Assembly: GCF_031450805.1 (NCBI RefSeq)
Contig: NZ_JARTVY010000001.1
Coordinates: 372,001-436,000, forward strand
Direction: 5' to 3'
Source of the DNA: Caballeronia sp031450805
Lineage (GTDB): Bacteria; Pseudomonadota; Gammaproteobacteria; Burkholderiales; Burkholderiaceae
Length of the DNA: 64,000 bases
Under the pieces are notes generated by a model. That model worked only from the letters and a program-made list of their open reading frames with translations. It was not told the DNA's origin and ran no database searches. This document shows positions 17,123-26,643 of this stretch, in pieces (positions within the stretch are counted from its first letter, which is position 1; each line of letters opens with the position of its first letter). The translations under genes were made by a program, and so were the position numbers.

Positions 17123-19087
17123 TTAGTCCTTCTTCACTTCCTTGAAGTCGGCGTCGACGACATCGTCATGCTGCTGGCTCGCACCGCCAGCCGATGCCGA
17201 AGCGCTCGCTTCCGCGCCGGCCGCGCCCGCTGCCGCGCTGGCCGCGCCCTGCTGCGCCTGCATGTCGGCGTACATCTTCTCGCCGAGCTTCTGCGAAGCC
17301 TGAGCCAGCGCCTCGACCTTCGCTTCGATCGTGGCCTTGTCGCTCGAGCTGTTCTTCAGCGCGTCTTCGAGTTCCTTCAGCGCGGCTTCGATCTTTTCCT
17401 TCTCCGAAGCATCGACCTTGTCGCCATACTCGGCAACCGCCTTCTTCGTGCTGTGGACCAGCGCGTCGCCCTGGTTGCGGGCATCCGCGAGTTCGCGCAG
17501 CTTGTGGTCTTCTTCGGCGTTGGCTTCGGCGTCCTTCACCATCTTGTCGATTTCGGCGTCCGTCAGGCCCGAGTTCGCCTTGATGGTGATCTTGTTTTCC
17601 TTGCCCGTCGCCTTGTCCTTCGCGCCGACGTGCAGAATGCCGTTCGCGTCGATGTCGAAGGTCACTTCGATCTGCGGCACGCCGCGCGGTGCGGGCGGAA
17701 TGCCTTCGAGGTTGAATTCGCCGAGCAGCTTGTTGCCCGCGGCCATCTCACGCTCGCCCTGGAACACCTTGATGGTCACGGCGCCCTGGTTGTCGTCCGC
17801 CGTCGAATACACCTGAGCGTGCTTCGTCGGGATGGTCGTGTTCTTGTTGATCATCTTCGTCATCACGCCGCCGAGCGTCTCGATGCCGAGCGACAGAGGC
17901 GTCACGTCGAGCAGCAGAACGTCCTTGCGGTCGCCGGACAGAACCTGACCCTGAATCGCGGCGCCAACGGCCACGGCTTCGTCCGGGTTGACGTCACGGC
18001 GCGGCTCCTTGCCGAAGAATTCCTTCACCTTCTCCTGCACCTTCGGCATGCGCGTCATGCCGCCGACGAGGATCACGTCGTCGATGTCGCCGACCTTCAC
18101 GCCCGCGTCCTTGATCGCGATGCGGCACGGTTCGATCGTGCGCTCGATCAGCTCCTCGACGAGCGCTTCCAGCTTGGCGCGCGTGAACTTGAGGTTCAGG
18201 TGCTTCGGACCCGACGCGTCAGCCGTGATGTACGGCAGGTTGATGTCGGTCTGAGCCGTCGACGACAGTTCGATCTTCGCCTTCTCAGCGGCTTCCTTCA
18301 GGCGCTGCAGCGCGAGCACGTCTTTCGACAGGTCGACGCCCTGCTCCTTCTTGAACTCGCCGATGATGTAATCGATGATGCGCTGGTCGAAGTCTTCACC
18401 GCCGAGGAACGTGTCGCCGTTGGTCGACAGCACTTCGAACTGCATTTCGCCGTCCACATCCGCGATTTCGATGATCGAGATGTCGAACGTGCCGCCGCCG
18501 AGGTCGAACACGGCGATCTTGCGGTCGCCCTTTTCGGCTTTGTCGAGACCGAACGCGAGCGCGGCCGCCGTCGGCTCGTTGATGATGCGCTTCACTTCCA
18601 GACCGGCGATGCGGCCCGCGTCCTTCGTTGCCTGGCGCTGGCTGTCGTTGAAGTACGCCGGAACCGTGATGACGGCTTCCGTCACCGGCTCGCCGAGGTA
18701 GTCTTCAGCGGTCTTCTTCATCTTGCGCAGCACTTCGGCCGACACTTGCGACGGCGCGAGGTTCTTGCCGTGCGCTTCGACCCAGGCGTCGCCGTTGTCG
18801 TGCTTGACGATCTTGTAGGGCATCAGGTTGATGTCCTTCTGCACTTCCTTCTCGTCGAAGCGGCGGCCGATCAGGCGCTTCACCGCGTACAGCGTGTTGC
18901 GCGGGTTCGTGACCGACTGACGCTTCGCAGGCGCGCCAACGAGAATTTCGTTGTCGTCCATGTACGCGATGATCGACGGCGTGGTGCGCGCGCCTTCCGA
19001 GTTCTCGATGACCTTGACCTGATTGCCTTCCATCAGCGCCACGCACGAGTTCGTGGTGCCGAGGTCGATGCCGATGATTTTGCCCAT
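17123..19087 (-). CDS. dnaK: Chaperone protein DnaK (Hsp70)
   Basis: 654 residues starting MGKIIGIDLGTTNSCV, the Hsp70 phosphate-binding signature. Further signatures are VFDLGGGTFDISIIEI and ILVGGMTRMPKVQ. The substrate-binding domain (DVTPLSLGIETLGGVMTKMI) and helical lid follow, ending in the Gly/Ala-rich tail and the terminal DADFKEVKKD. It is an ATP-dependent chaperone acting with GrpE and DnaJ encoded on either side. A sigma-32-like promoter lies 107-135 bases upstream. Confidence 0.99.
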   Translation of the reverse strand: MGKIIGIDLGTTNSCVALMEGNQVKVIENSEGARTTPSIIAYMDDNEILVGAPAKRQSVTNPRNTLYAVKRLIGRRFDEKEVQKDINLMPYKIVKHDNGDAWVEAHGKNLAPSQVSAEVLRKMKKTAEDYLGEPVTEAVITVPAYFNDSQRQATKDAGRIAGLEVKRIINEPTAAALAFGLDKAEKGDRKIAVFDLGGGTFDISIIEIADVDGEMQFEVLSTNGDTFLGGEDFDQRIIDYIIGEFKKEQGVDLSKDVLALQRLKEAAEKAKIELSSTAQTDINLPYITADASGPKHLNLKFTRAKLEALVEELIERTIEPCRIAIKDAGVKVGDIDDVILVGGMTRMPKVQEKVKEFFGKEPRRDVNPDEAVAVGAAIQGQVLSGDRKDVLLLDVTPLSLGIETLGGVMTKMINKNTTIPTKHAQVYSTADDNQGAVTIKVFQGEREMAAGNKLLGEFNLEGIPPAPRGVPQIEVTFDIDANGILHVGAKDKATGKENKITIKANSGLTDAEIDKMVKDAEANAEEDHKLRELADARNQGDALVHSTKKAVAEYGDKVDASEKEKIEAALKELEDALKNSSSDKATIEAKVEALAQASQKLGEKMYADMQAQQGAASAAAGAAGAEASASASAGGASQQHDDVVDADFKEVKKD

Positions 19088-19193
19088 TTTTTATACTCTC
19101 CTAGCTTTGATCGCTTTGGCGCTGCGGCCGGAACACGCCGGCTTTTGCGGCCGATTCAACGGGCCGAACGCCCAAAATTCATACCTGTACGCA

Positions 19194-19222
19194 AGATAGG
19201 AGCGCCGATTTCGTTTTCAAGA
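19194..19222 (-). promoter_or_regulatory. Sigma-32-like promoter of dnaK
   Basis: On the minus strand, TCTTGAA (19216-19222) is followed after 13 bases by CTCCTATCT (19194-19202), compared with the heat-shock consensus CTTGAA-N13..17-CCCCATNT. The -35 is perfect and the -10 partial. It sits between the thioredoxin-like gene stop and dnaK and would give dnaK its own heat-shock start. Confidence 0.6.
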
Positions 19223-19262
19223 CCCTGAATGCGATGCGGTCTATAACTTTTTCGCGCGCTTG

Positions 19263-19658
19263 CTACGCCTGATTCCCCGCTGCCGCGATCTTCGCGCGCG
19301 CCGCCGCCACCGCCGCCTCGAACTGGGCGATACCATGCCAGCCCGTCGCGCGCCCCAGCCGCTTGCCGCGATGGAAGAAGAACCACGTCGGCACGCCATG
19401 CAGCATGAAGCGGCGGCCGAGCTCGCGATGCTCGTAGACGTTGCTGTGGAACCACTTCAACCCGAGCGCGCGGATGGCGTCGGGCTGCGCGAGCATCGCT
19501 TTCTTGGCGATTTCGCAGTTGAAGCAGTCGAGGCCCCAGAAGAACACAACGGCCAGCTCGTCTCCCGCCGACGCTAGACCGGCGTCGAAACCGGCGGCGT
19601 CGAGTTCCTGCATGCCGAATTCGGAGAACGCGGTGGAGTCGACGGGAACGTTGGCCAT
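19263..19658 (-). CDS. Thioredoxin-family protein in the heat-shock operon
   Basis: 131 residues with a thioredoxin fold: a CxxC-type active site in FFWGLDCFNCEIAKK (about residues 45-48), then LKWFHSNVYEHRELGRRF and the cis-Pro loop HGVPTWFFF. It has no signal peptide, so is probably cytosolic. The active site CFNC is not the CGPC of general thioredoxin, which suggests a specialised reductase or disulfide carrier. It lies between grpE (24 bases upstream) and dnaK on the same strand, so it should be heat-shock induced from the grpE promoter. Its partner is unknown. Confidence 0.85.
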   Translation of the reverse strand: MANVPVDSTAFSEFGMQELDAAGFDAGLASAGDELAVVFFWGLDCFNCEIAKKAMLAQPDAIRALGLKWFHSNVYEHRELGRRFMLHGVPTWFFFHRGKRLGRATGWHGIAQFEAAVAAARAKIAAAGNQA

Positions 19659-19682
19659 GAGCGGAGCCTCGCGGCTGTCCGG

Positions 19683-20285
19683 TTACTTCGGTGCGGCGAC
19701 GGTCACGAGCGCCGGACGCAGCACGCGGTCAGCGATGATGTAGCCCTTCTGCAGCACGGCGACGACGGTATTCGGCTCCTGCTCCGCCGGCACCATGGAA
19801 ATGGCCTGGTGGCGATGCGGATCGAACTTTTCGCCGACCGGATTCACCGCGATGACGCGGCCCTTCTCCAGCGCGCTCGACAACTGGCGCAGCGTCAGGT
19901 CGACGCCCTCGCGCACCTTCGCGACATCCGTCGACTGGTCGGCCAGCGCGGCTTCGAGGCTGTCGAGCACCGGCAGCAGATTTTCCGCGAAGTTTTCGAT
20001 TGCGAACTTGTGAGCCTTCGCGACGTCTTCCTGCGCGCGGCGCCGCACGTTCTCCGTTTCCGCCTTGGCGCGGAGAAACTCTTCCTGCAGCGCGGCCACC
20101 CGGGCCTGCGCTTCGGCGAGCGCCGCCTCGGTTTCATTCGAAGCGGCTTGCGGCGTGGCGTCCGCGGCTGCCGGCGCTTCCGGCGCGGCTTGCGTGGTCG
20201 CCTGAGTCGGGTCGGCGGCCTGGCGCGCGGTGTCGTCGGCGGGCGTCGGGTTCGGGCTCGCTGAATTCTCTTGCGTGTTTTCCAT
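19683..20285 (-). CDS. grpE: Nucleotide exchange factor GrpE
   Basis: 200 residues. An acidic Ala/Gln-rich disordered N-terminus (about 1-55) leads into the long coiled-coil (EAQARVAALQEEFLRAKAETENVRRRAQED) and the C-terminal beta domain, with the signature VNPVGEKFDPHRHQAISMV near the end. It releases ADP from DnaK. It is the first gene of the grpE-trx-dnaK block and has a strong sigma-32-like promoter 87-114 bases upstream. Confidence 0.97.
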   Translation of the reverse strand: MENTQENSASPNPTPADDTARQAADPTQATTQAAPEAPAAADATPQAASNETEAALAEAQARVAALQEEFLRAKAETENVRRRAQEDVAKAHKFAIENFAENLLPVLDSLEAALADQSTDVAKVREGVDLTLRQLSSALEKGRVIAVNPVGEKFDPHRHQAISMVPAEQEPNTVVAVLQKGYIIADRVLRPALVTVAAPK

Positions 20286-20637
20286 GTCGCTGAATGTTAT
20301 TGCTGTGAGTGAATCGGAAGAGAAGCGCGGCGGTGATTCACCGAGCCGCGCTTCGTCGCACTAGCGGCGGAATTTGGGGCATCGGAAGCATTTTCAAGGC
20401 TTCTTCTGACGAATTTTGTGCGCTGGGCATCGCAGCGCGCGACGGTCGAAACGGCCCGTAACGAACGCCTGCCAGAAACAGATTGAGCGAAGCAGTGCCG
20501 TCGCCTACACTTCAAACTGGCGTCGCAGGAAGCACGTTTACCCTGATCCCTGCGATTGCTTCATACCGCTTACGCCTCGCCCGTTTCCTGACCTCGTCCG
20601 GTCGAAAGACCGCTCAGCCCGCATAGCCGGGGGTACC
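20286..20637. other. Intergenic region between grpE and the small ORF
   Basis: 352 bases with no gene I can support. The grpE-proximal part carries the sigma-32-like promoter. The distal part, next to the start of the plus-strand small ORF, shows nothing further that I can identify. Confidence 0.5.
20372..20399 (-). promoter_or_regulatory. Sigma-32 heat-shock promoter of grpE
   Basis: On the minus strand CCTTGAA (20393-20399) is followed after 13 bases by CCCCAAAT (20372-20379). This is close to the consensus CTTGAA-N13..17-CCCCATNT. It lies upstream of grpE with no intervening gene. Confidence 0.8.
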
Positions 20638-20770
20638 ATGAAACTGACCTTTGCTGTCGCGGTGGTCGCCCTGGTACTGGTTGCGGGCACGACCACCATC
20701 TGTCTTTCCGGCGCACTGACTGCCCGTAACACCGAGTACGGCGGCGTGCATGCGACCTTCGAAGAAATGT

Positions 20771-20799
<29 letters not shown>
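20638..20799 (+). CDS. Putative 53-residue single-pass membrane or secreted small protein
   Basis: Starts MKLTFAVAVVALVLVAGTTT, a hydrophobic helix or signal sequence, and continues with a polar tail (TARNTEYGGVHATFEEMF). The ATG at 20638 is preceded by GGGGG at a workable distance. Codons look native. Its last 29 bases overlap the 3' end of hslR, which runs convergently. I recognise no family. Moderate confidence only, because short frames with an N-terminal hydrophobic stretch can arise by chance. Confidence 0.45.
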
Positions 20800-21178
<379 letters not shown>

Positions 21179-21203
21179 GGCGATTCTCTTGCGATGACCA
21201 GAA

Positions 21204-22271
21204 TCAGGCGGCGACCGTCACCGGTTGCGCGGCCTGTACGGGCCATCCCTGCAGATGTTGTGCCGCGATCTCGCCGAGCGCCTTGATCCATGCCGGCGAC
21301 GCGTTCAGGCAGGGAATGCGGTGGAACTGCTTGCCGCCCGCCTTCACGAATTCGTCGCGCACCTCCATGCCGATTTCCTCGATGGTCTCGAGACAATCCG
21401 CCGTGAAGCCGGGGCAAAACACGTCCACGCGTGCGACACCGGCCGCGCCCAGTTCCGCGAGCGTCGGCGCCGTGTACGGCTGCAGCCATTCGGCGCGGCC
21501 GAAGCGCGACTGGAACGTCACGCGGCATTCGACCGGCGTGAGGCCGAGGGCGGCTGCAAGCAGCGAACCGGTCAACTGGCACTGGTCGTGGTAAGGATCG
21601 CCGAGGTCCATCGTGCGCTTCGGCACGCCGTGGAAACTCAGCACGAGCTTGTCTCCGGCGGCGAAGTCCGGATGGCCGTGAACGCGCCAGTATTCGCGGA
21701 CCTGATCGGCGAGCGCCGAGATATACGCGGGATGATCCGCGTAATGACGGATCGTCCGGATCTCCGGCTGATTCCGCACGCGCCTGAGCGCGTTGAAGGC
21801 GTCGTCGAAAGCGGTGGCGGTCGTCGACGACGAGTATTGCGGATACATCGGCACGAGAAGAATGCGGTCCGCGCCTTCGAGCTTCATCTGATTGAGCATG
21901 GCGCCGATGCCCGGGGTGCCGTAGCGCATGGCGTAATCGACGATCACGTGGTAGTCGTTCGCCGCAAAAAGCCGCCGCAAGCCTTCGACCTGCTTCTCCG
22001 TGTACACGCGCAACGGCGAGCCTTCGGGCAACCAGACCTGCGCATATTTCTTAGCCGACGCACGGCTGCGGAACGGCAGGATGGCGCCGCGCAGAATGAT
22101 CTGCCAGATGAACGACGGGATTTCGACGACGCGCGGGTCGGACAGAAACTGCGCGAGGTATTTGCGCACCGCTCGCGGCGTGGGCGCGTCCGGCGTGCCG
22201 AGATTGATCAGCAGCACTGCGACGCGATGTGAAGCGCTGGGCTGCGAAGGCAACTCGAGGTCGAAACGCAT
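21204..22271 (-). CDS. hemH: Ferrochelatase
   Basis: 355 residues. The start VAVLLINLGTPDAPTPRAVR and the core VPMYPQYSSSTT are typical. The conserved SFHGVPKRTMDLGDPYHDQC segment carries the catalytic His and the signature region. It inserts Fe2+ into protoporphyrin IX to make heme, acting at the cytosolic membrane surface. The gene is downstream of hrcA and upstream of hslR on the minus strand. Confidence 0.97.
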   Translation of the reverse strand: MRFDLELPSQPSASHRVAVLLINLGTPDAPTPRAVRKYLAQFLSDPRVVEIPSFIWQIILRGAILPFRSRASAKKYAQVWLPEGSPLRVYTEKQVEGLRRLFAANDYHVIVDYAMRYGTPGIGAMLNQMKLEGADRILLVPMYPQYSSSTTATAFDDAFNALRRVRNQPEIRTIRHYADHPAYISALADQVREYWRVHGHPDFAAGDKLVLSFHGVPKRTMDLGDPYHDQCQLTGSLLAAALGLTPVECRVTFQSRFGRAEWLQPYTAPTLAELGAAGVARVDVFCPGFTADCLETIEEIGMEVRDEFVKAGGKQFHRIPCLNASPAWIKALGEIAAQHLQGWPVQAAQPVTVAA

Positions 22272-22400
22272 AGGGCAAGGCGGCCGGAAGGCATCGAAAG
22301 GTGAAGGTCATTATAGCGGCGCGTTCCGCCACGCATCATCGGCCGAACGGCCTAGTGGCGGCGCAACCGGCAGCGCGGCACGATTCGCCCAGGAGCCGCG

Positions 22401-23423
22401 TTACTGCTGGCTGAGCGACATGGACAGCAGCCGCGCGGTGATATCGACGATGGGAATCACGCGGTTATACGCCATGCGCGTCGGGCCGATCACGCCGAGT
22501 GTGCCGACGATCTTGCCGTTCACTTCGTACGGCGCGGTCACGACGCTCATCTCCTCGATCGGCACGAGATTCGATTCCCCGCCGATGAAAATCTGCACGC
22601 CCTGTGCGTGGCTCGACACATCCAGCAATTGCAGGAGGCTCGTCTTTTGATCGAACAAGTCGAAGAGTTTGCGCAGGCGCGCCATGTCGGAGGACAGGTC
22701 CGCCACTTCCAGCAAATTGCGCTCGCCCGAAATCAGCACCGTCTCGCCGGGATCGGCTTCCGCCGTGCTCGCGACGACGGCCGCCTGCATCAGCGCGGTC
22801 ATGTCGCCGCGCAACTGGTCGATTTCCTCGCGCAGCCGGCGGCGCACTTCGTCGAAGGACAGGCCCGCAAAATGCGCGTTGATGTAATTGGAGGCTTCGG
22901 TGAGTTGCGAGGGCGAGTAGTCGCGCTGCGTGGCCATCATGCGATTCTGCACGTCGCCCTCGGGCGTCACGATGATGAGCAGGATGCGCTTGTCCGACAG
23001 CCGCATGAACTCGATCTGCTTGAACATGTGACTGCGGCGCGGGGTAAGAATGACGCCCGCGAACGACGACAGGCTCGACAGCACGCTCGCCGCCGCGGCG
23101 ACGATCTTCTGCGGCTCCTGCCCTTGCAGGCGCGTCTTGACCGCGGTGGTCATCGCTTCGTCCTGCGGCGCTTCGACGGTCAGCATGGTATCGACGAAGA
23201 GCCGGTAGCCGCGCGGCGTCGGAATGCGGCCCGCCGACGTATGCGGACTCGCGACGAGGCCCAGGTCTTCCAGGTCCGACATCACGTTGCGGATGGTCGC
23301 GGGACTGAGTTCGAGACCGGAATGCCGTGATAACGTGCGCGAACCGACCGGCTGACCTTCGGCGATGTAGCGCTCGATCAACGTTTTGAGGAGGGTTTGT
23401 GCACGTGGGTCTAGCATGGGCAA
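22401..23423 (-). CDS. hrcA: Heat-inducible transcription repressor HrcA
   Basis: 340 residues. The N-terminal winged helix (LIERYIAEGQPVGSRTLSRHSGLELSPATIRNVM) is followed by a GAF-like domain ending MAYNRVIPIVDITARLLS, as in other HrcA proteins. HrcA binds the CIRCE element (TTAGCACTC-N9-GAGTGCTAA), but I find no CIRCE in this window. Its targets (probably groESL) must therefore be elsewhere, while the local dnaK genes use sigma-32-like promoters. Confidence 0.96.
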   Translation of the reverse strand: MPMLDPRAQTLLKTLIERYIAEGQPVGSRTLSRHSGLELSPATIRNVMSDLEDLGLVASPHTSAGRIPTPRGYRLFVDTMLTVEAPQDEAMTTAVKTRLQGQEPQKIVAAAASVLSSLSSFAGVILTPRRSHMFKQIEFMRLSDKRILLIIVTPEGDVQNRMMATQRDYSPSQLTEASNYINAHFAGLSFDEVRRRLREEIDQLRGDMTALMQAAVVASTAEADPGETVLISGERNLLEVADLSSDMARLRKLFDLFDQKTSLLQLLDVSSHAQGVQIFIGGESNLVPIEEMSVVTAPYEVNGKIVGTLGVIGPTRMAYNRVIPIVDITARLLSMSLSQQ

Positions 23424-23616
23424 AGTTTAGCGCAACGTGTCGGGGCGCGACGACCGCGCCGCCGCTTGCATGTCACGAGCGCGAAGCGCGCGTGGACCGT
23501 TCAATGTCTGCTCCATTCTAGCGAGAAACGAACCACGCGCCGACGTTGCGACATGCCGTCCGTCGCGGCGCGCGGCCCCGGTTCTTTTCGCCTTCCACCT
23601 ATGGTGTAATGCCGGC

Positions 23617-24510
23617 ATGGAAATTGGCCAATTCAAGACCGTCGCCCTCGTCGGGCGAACCAATACACCCGGTATCGAGGCGCCGCTGAGAACGCTCGCG
23701 GAGCACATTGCGAACCAGGGTTTCGAAGTCGTGTTCGAAGAAGGCACGGCGAAGGACGTGGGCGTGACCGAATACCCGGCGCTGTCCATCGCGGCGATCG
23801 GCGCGCGCGCGGACGTCGCGGTCGTGCTCGGCGGCGACGGCACCATGCTCGGCGTCGGCCGGCAGCTTGCGCCGTACAAGACGCCGCTCATCGGCGTGAA
23901 TCACGGGCGTCTCGGCTTCATCACCGATATCCCGCTCGCCGAGATGCGCGAGCGCGTGCCGCAAATGCTGGCCGGCCAGTTCGAACGCGAGGAGCGCACG
24001 CTGCTCGAAGCGCGCATCGTGCGTAACGACAAGCCGATCTACCATGCCCTCGCCTTCAACGATGTCGTCGTGAACCGCAGCGGCTTCTCCGGCATGGCCG
24101 AGCTGCGCGTCTCCGTCGACGGCCACTTCATGTACAACCAGCGTTCGGACGGGCTGATCGTCGCCACGCCGACGGGCTCGACGGCTTACGCGTTGTCGTC
24201 CGCGGGGCCGATCCTGCATCCGCAACTGCAAGGCTTCGTGCTGGTGCCGATCGCGCCGCATTCGCTGTCGAACCGCCCGATCGTATTGCCCGACGATTCG
24301 AAGGTCACGATCCAGATCATCGGCGGGCGGGACGTGAACGTGAATTTCGACATGCAGTCGTTCACCGCCGTCGAACTGAACGACGCCATCGAAGTGCGAC
24401 GCTCGCGCCATACCGTGCCGGTGCTGCATCCGGTCGGCTACAGCACGTACGCCACGCTGCGCAAGAAACTGCACTGGAACGAGCATCCCTCGCAGGACTC
24501 GTCCGTCTGA
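23617..24510 (+). CDS. nadK: NAD kinase
   Basis: 297 residues from ATG 23617 (MEIGQFKTVALVG). The phosphate-binding GGDGTMLGVGRQ and the NAD-binding DGLIVATPTGSTAYALS are present. It phosphorylates NAD to NADP using ATP. It is divergent from hrcA across a 193-base spacer. The frame is open further upstream, but those residues do not look like protein. recN follows after 34 bases, so the two are probably cotranscribed. Confidence 0.96.
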   Translation: MEIGQFKTVALVGRTNTPGIEAPLRTLAEHIANQGFEVVFEEGTAKDVGVTEYPALSIAAIGARADVAVVLGGDGTMLGVGRQLAPYKTPLIGVNHGRLGFITDIPLAEMRERVPQMLAGQFEREERTLLEARIVRNDKPIYHALAFNDVVVNRSGFSGMAELRVSVDGHFMYNQRSDGLIVATPTGSTAYALSSAGPILHPQLQGFVLVPIAPHSLSNRPIVLPDDSKVTIQIIGGRDVNVNFDMQSFTAVELNDAIEVRRSRHTVPVLHPVGYSTYATLRKKLHWNEHPSQDSSV

Positions 24511-24544
24511 CGCAATCTCGCTGAACCCTCATCCCGAAGCGTCC

Positions 24545-26197
24545 ATGCTCCGTCATCTCTCCATTCGAGACTTCGTTATCGTTGCCGCGCTCGACATCGA
24601 ATTCGATTCGGGCTTCACGGTTTTTTCGGGTGAAACCGGCGCGGGCAAGTCGATCCTGATCGACGCCCTCGCGCTCACGCTCGGCGCGCGCGCCGACGCG
24701 AGCGTCGTGCGAACCGGCGAAGCGCGCGCGGACATCACCGCCGAGTTCGGCACGCACGCGCAGGTCGCTCGCTGGCTGGAAGAGCATGCGCTCTCGCAGG
24801 ACGGCGATACGGTCATGCTGCGTCGCGTGATCGATTCCGGCGGCCGCTCGCGCGCGTTCATCAACGGCACGCCGGCCACGCTCGCCCAGTTGCGCGAAGT
24901 CGGCGAGATGCTGGTCGATATCCACGGACAACACGCGCATCAGTTATTGATGCGGCCCGATGCCCAGCGCGAACTCTTCGACACGCACGCCGGCCTCACC
25001 GATGCCGCGAATGCGGTGAGCCGCGCGTGGCGCGCATATCGCGAGGCGCAGCAGGCAGTCGACGCCGCGCAAACCCGCGACCGCGAGCTGCAACTGGAGC
25101 GCGAACGTCTCGCGTGGCAGTTGAGCGAATTCGACAAGCTCGCGCCGCAGCCCGGCGAGTGGGAGGAAGTGAGCGCGGAGCATCATCGGCTGTCGCATTC
25201 GGCGAGTCTGATCGACGGCGTGCAGAACGCGCTCGGCGCGCTCTCCGAATCCGACGAAGCGATGATCTCGCAACTCGGCGCGATCACGTCGAAACTGCGC
25301 AGCCTCGCGGATATCGACCCCGCGCTGAACGACGTGCTGGCGTCGCTCGAACCCGCCGAGATTCAATTGCAGGAAGCGGCTTATTCGCTGTCGCACTACG
25401 CGCAGCGTCTGGAACTCGACCCGGACCGGCTCGCGCAAGTCGAAAGGCGCATGGATCAACTGCATTCGACGGCGCGCAAATTCCGTCTGCAGCCGGAGAC
25501 GCTGCCGGAAGAACACGAGACGCGCCGCCGCCAATTGGCGGAACTCGACGCCGCCGCCGATCTCGACGCCCTCAACGCCGCCGCCGAGAAAGCGAAGGAA
25601 GCCTATCTGGCCGAAGCGAAAGTGCTGTCGAAGGCACGCGCGAAAGCGGCCAAGGCGCTGTCGAAGGCGGTGACGGAAGGCATGCAGGAATTGTCGATGG
25701 CGGGCGGCAGCTTCGACGTCGCGCTCGTGCCGCTCGCGGAAGGCGGCGCGAACGGGCTGGAGCAGATCGAGTTCCGCGTGGCCGGTCACGCGGGTGTCGC
25801 GCTGCGGCCGCTCGCGAAGGTCGCGTCGGGCGGTGAGCTCGCGCGGATCAGCCTGGCGCTCGCGGTGATTGCGAGCACCGCCAGCCCGACGCCGACGCTG
25901 ATTTTCGACGAAGTGGACACGGGCATCGGCGGGGGCGTCGCGGAAGTGGTCGGGCGGCTGCTGCACCAGCTTGGGCGCGATCGTCAGGTGCTGTGCGTCA
26001 CGCACCTGCCGCAAGTGGCCGCGCGCGGCGATCAACATTTTCAGGTGGCGAAGTCGTCCGACGATGCAGGCGGCACTGTCAGCACGGTCACGCCGCTCGA
26101 CAAGGCGAGGCGCATCGAGGAAGTCGCGCGGATGCTCGGCGGCATCGAGATCACCGCGACGACGCGCAAGCATGCGAAGGAGATGCTGGCGGCGTGA
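24545..26197 (+). CDS. recN: DNA repair protein RecN
   Basis: 550-residue SMC-like ATPase. It has an N-terminal Walker A (SGETGAGKSILID), a central coiled coil with many Glu/Ala/Arg heptads (about 160-370), the ABC signature region VASGGELARISLAL and Walker B LIFDEVDTGIGGG. It tethers DNA ends at double-strand breaks. No LexA box (CTGT-N8-ACAG) is visible in the 34-base gap before it, so SOS control, if any, would act from upstream of nadK. Confidence 0.97.
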   Translation: MLRHLSIRDFVIVAALDIEFDSGFTVFSGETGAGKSILIDALALTLGARADASVVRTGEARADITAEFGTHAQVARWLEEHALSQDGDTVMLRRVIDSGGRSRAFINGTPATLAQLREVGEMLVDIHGQHAHQLLMRPDAQRELFDTHAGLTDAANAVSRAWRAYREAQQAVDAAQTRDRELQLERERLAWQLSEFDKLAPQPGEWEEVSAEHHRLSHSASLIDGVQNALGALSESDEAMISQLGAITSKLRSLADIDPALNDVLASLEPAEIQLQEAAYSLSHYAQRLELDPDRLAQVERRMDQLHSTARKFRLQPETLPEEHETRRRQLAELDAAADLDALNAAAEKAKEAYLAEAKVLSKARAKAAKALSKAVTEGMQELSMAGGSFDVALVPLAEGGANGLEQIEFRVAGHAGVALRPLAKVASGGELARISLALAVIASTASPTPTLIFDEVDTGIGGGVAEVVGRLLHQLGRDRQVLCVTHLPQVAARGDQHFQVAKSSDDAGGTVSTVTPLDKARRIEEVARMLGGIEITATTRKHAKEMLAA

Positions 26198-26643
26198 GCG
26201 TGATTCGTCGGCGCTGTCGTGGCGGCGACGGTCCCGCAGAAGAACTGGTTTCCCTGCAAAGGCCAGCGCGATGCTGATGACGGCTCAGCCCGGCGATCCG
26301 AATGTTCAGGCCGCCGCATCCCGGCGATGTTCCGCCGAAGGCCGGTATGACCGTGATCGATTGCTGCCCGGCCTCGCGTGGCGCGCGTGATCGAACGCCG
26401 ACGCGGCAATGTACTCGTAGATGGCGCTCCGAATCCGGGGCTGTGTCGGCACTGAGAACGCCGGCCACGCCGACCTCTGGCTCAAGATCTCCGGCTCGAG
26501 CAACAAGCGAACGGCGCGTCCGATGTTAAGCGGGCGCAAGCTCGAGGCATCAAGGAAACGTTATTGCTCGACGGCCGCCCCAGTGCAATGCAACAGATCA
26601 CGCACGACCGCACCGCACGCAGACCACCGGCGTCCGGCGCCCC
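26198..26643. other. 446-base interval between recN and glnE with no supported gene
   Basis: It lies between convergent recN and glnE. Several short open frames occur on both strands, none with a convincing start, ribosome-binding site or recognisable product. It may hold decayed coding sequence, but I cannot identify any. Confidence 0.5.

Noticed and set aside
15473..19228. A plus-strand open frame of about 1250 codons across pabBC, dnaJ and dnaK
   Set aside because: Antisense shadow of three well-identified minus-strand genes; no protein-like motifs.
24511..24544. Possible SOS box upstream of recN
   Set aside because: No CTGT-N8-ACAG or close variant in the short nadK-recN gap.
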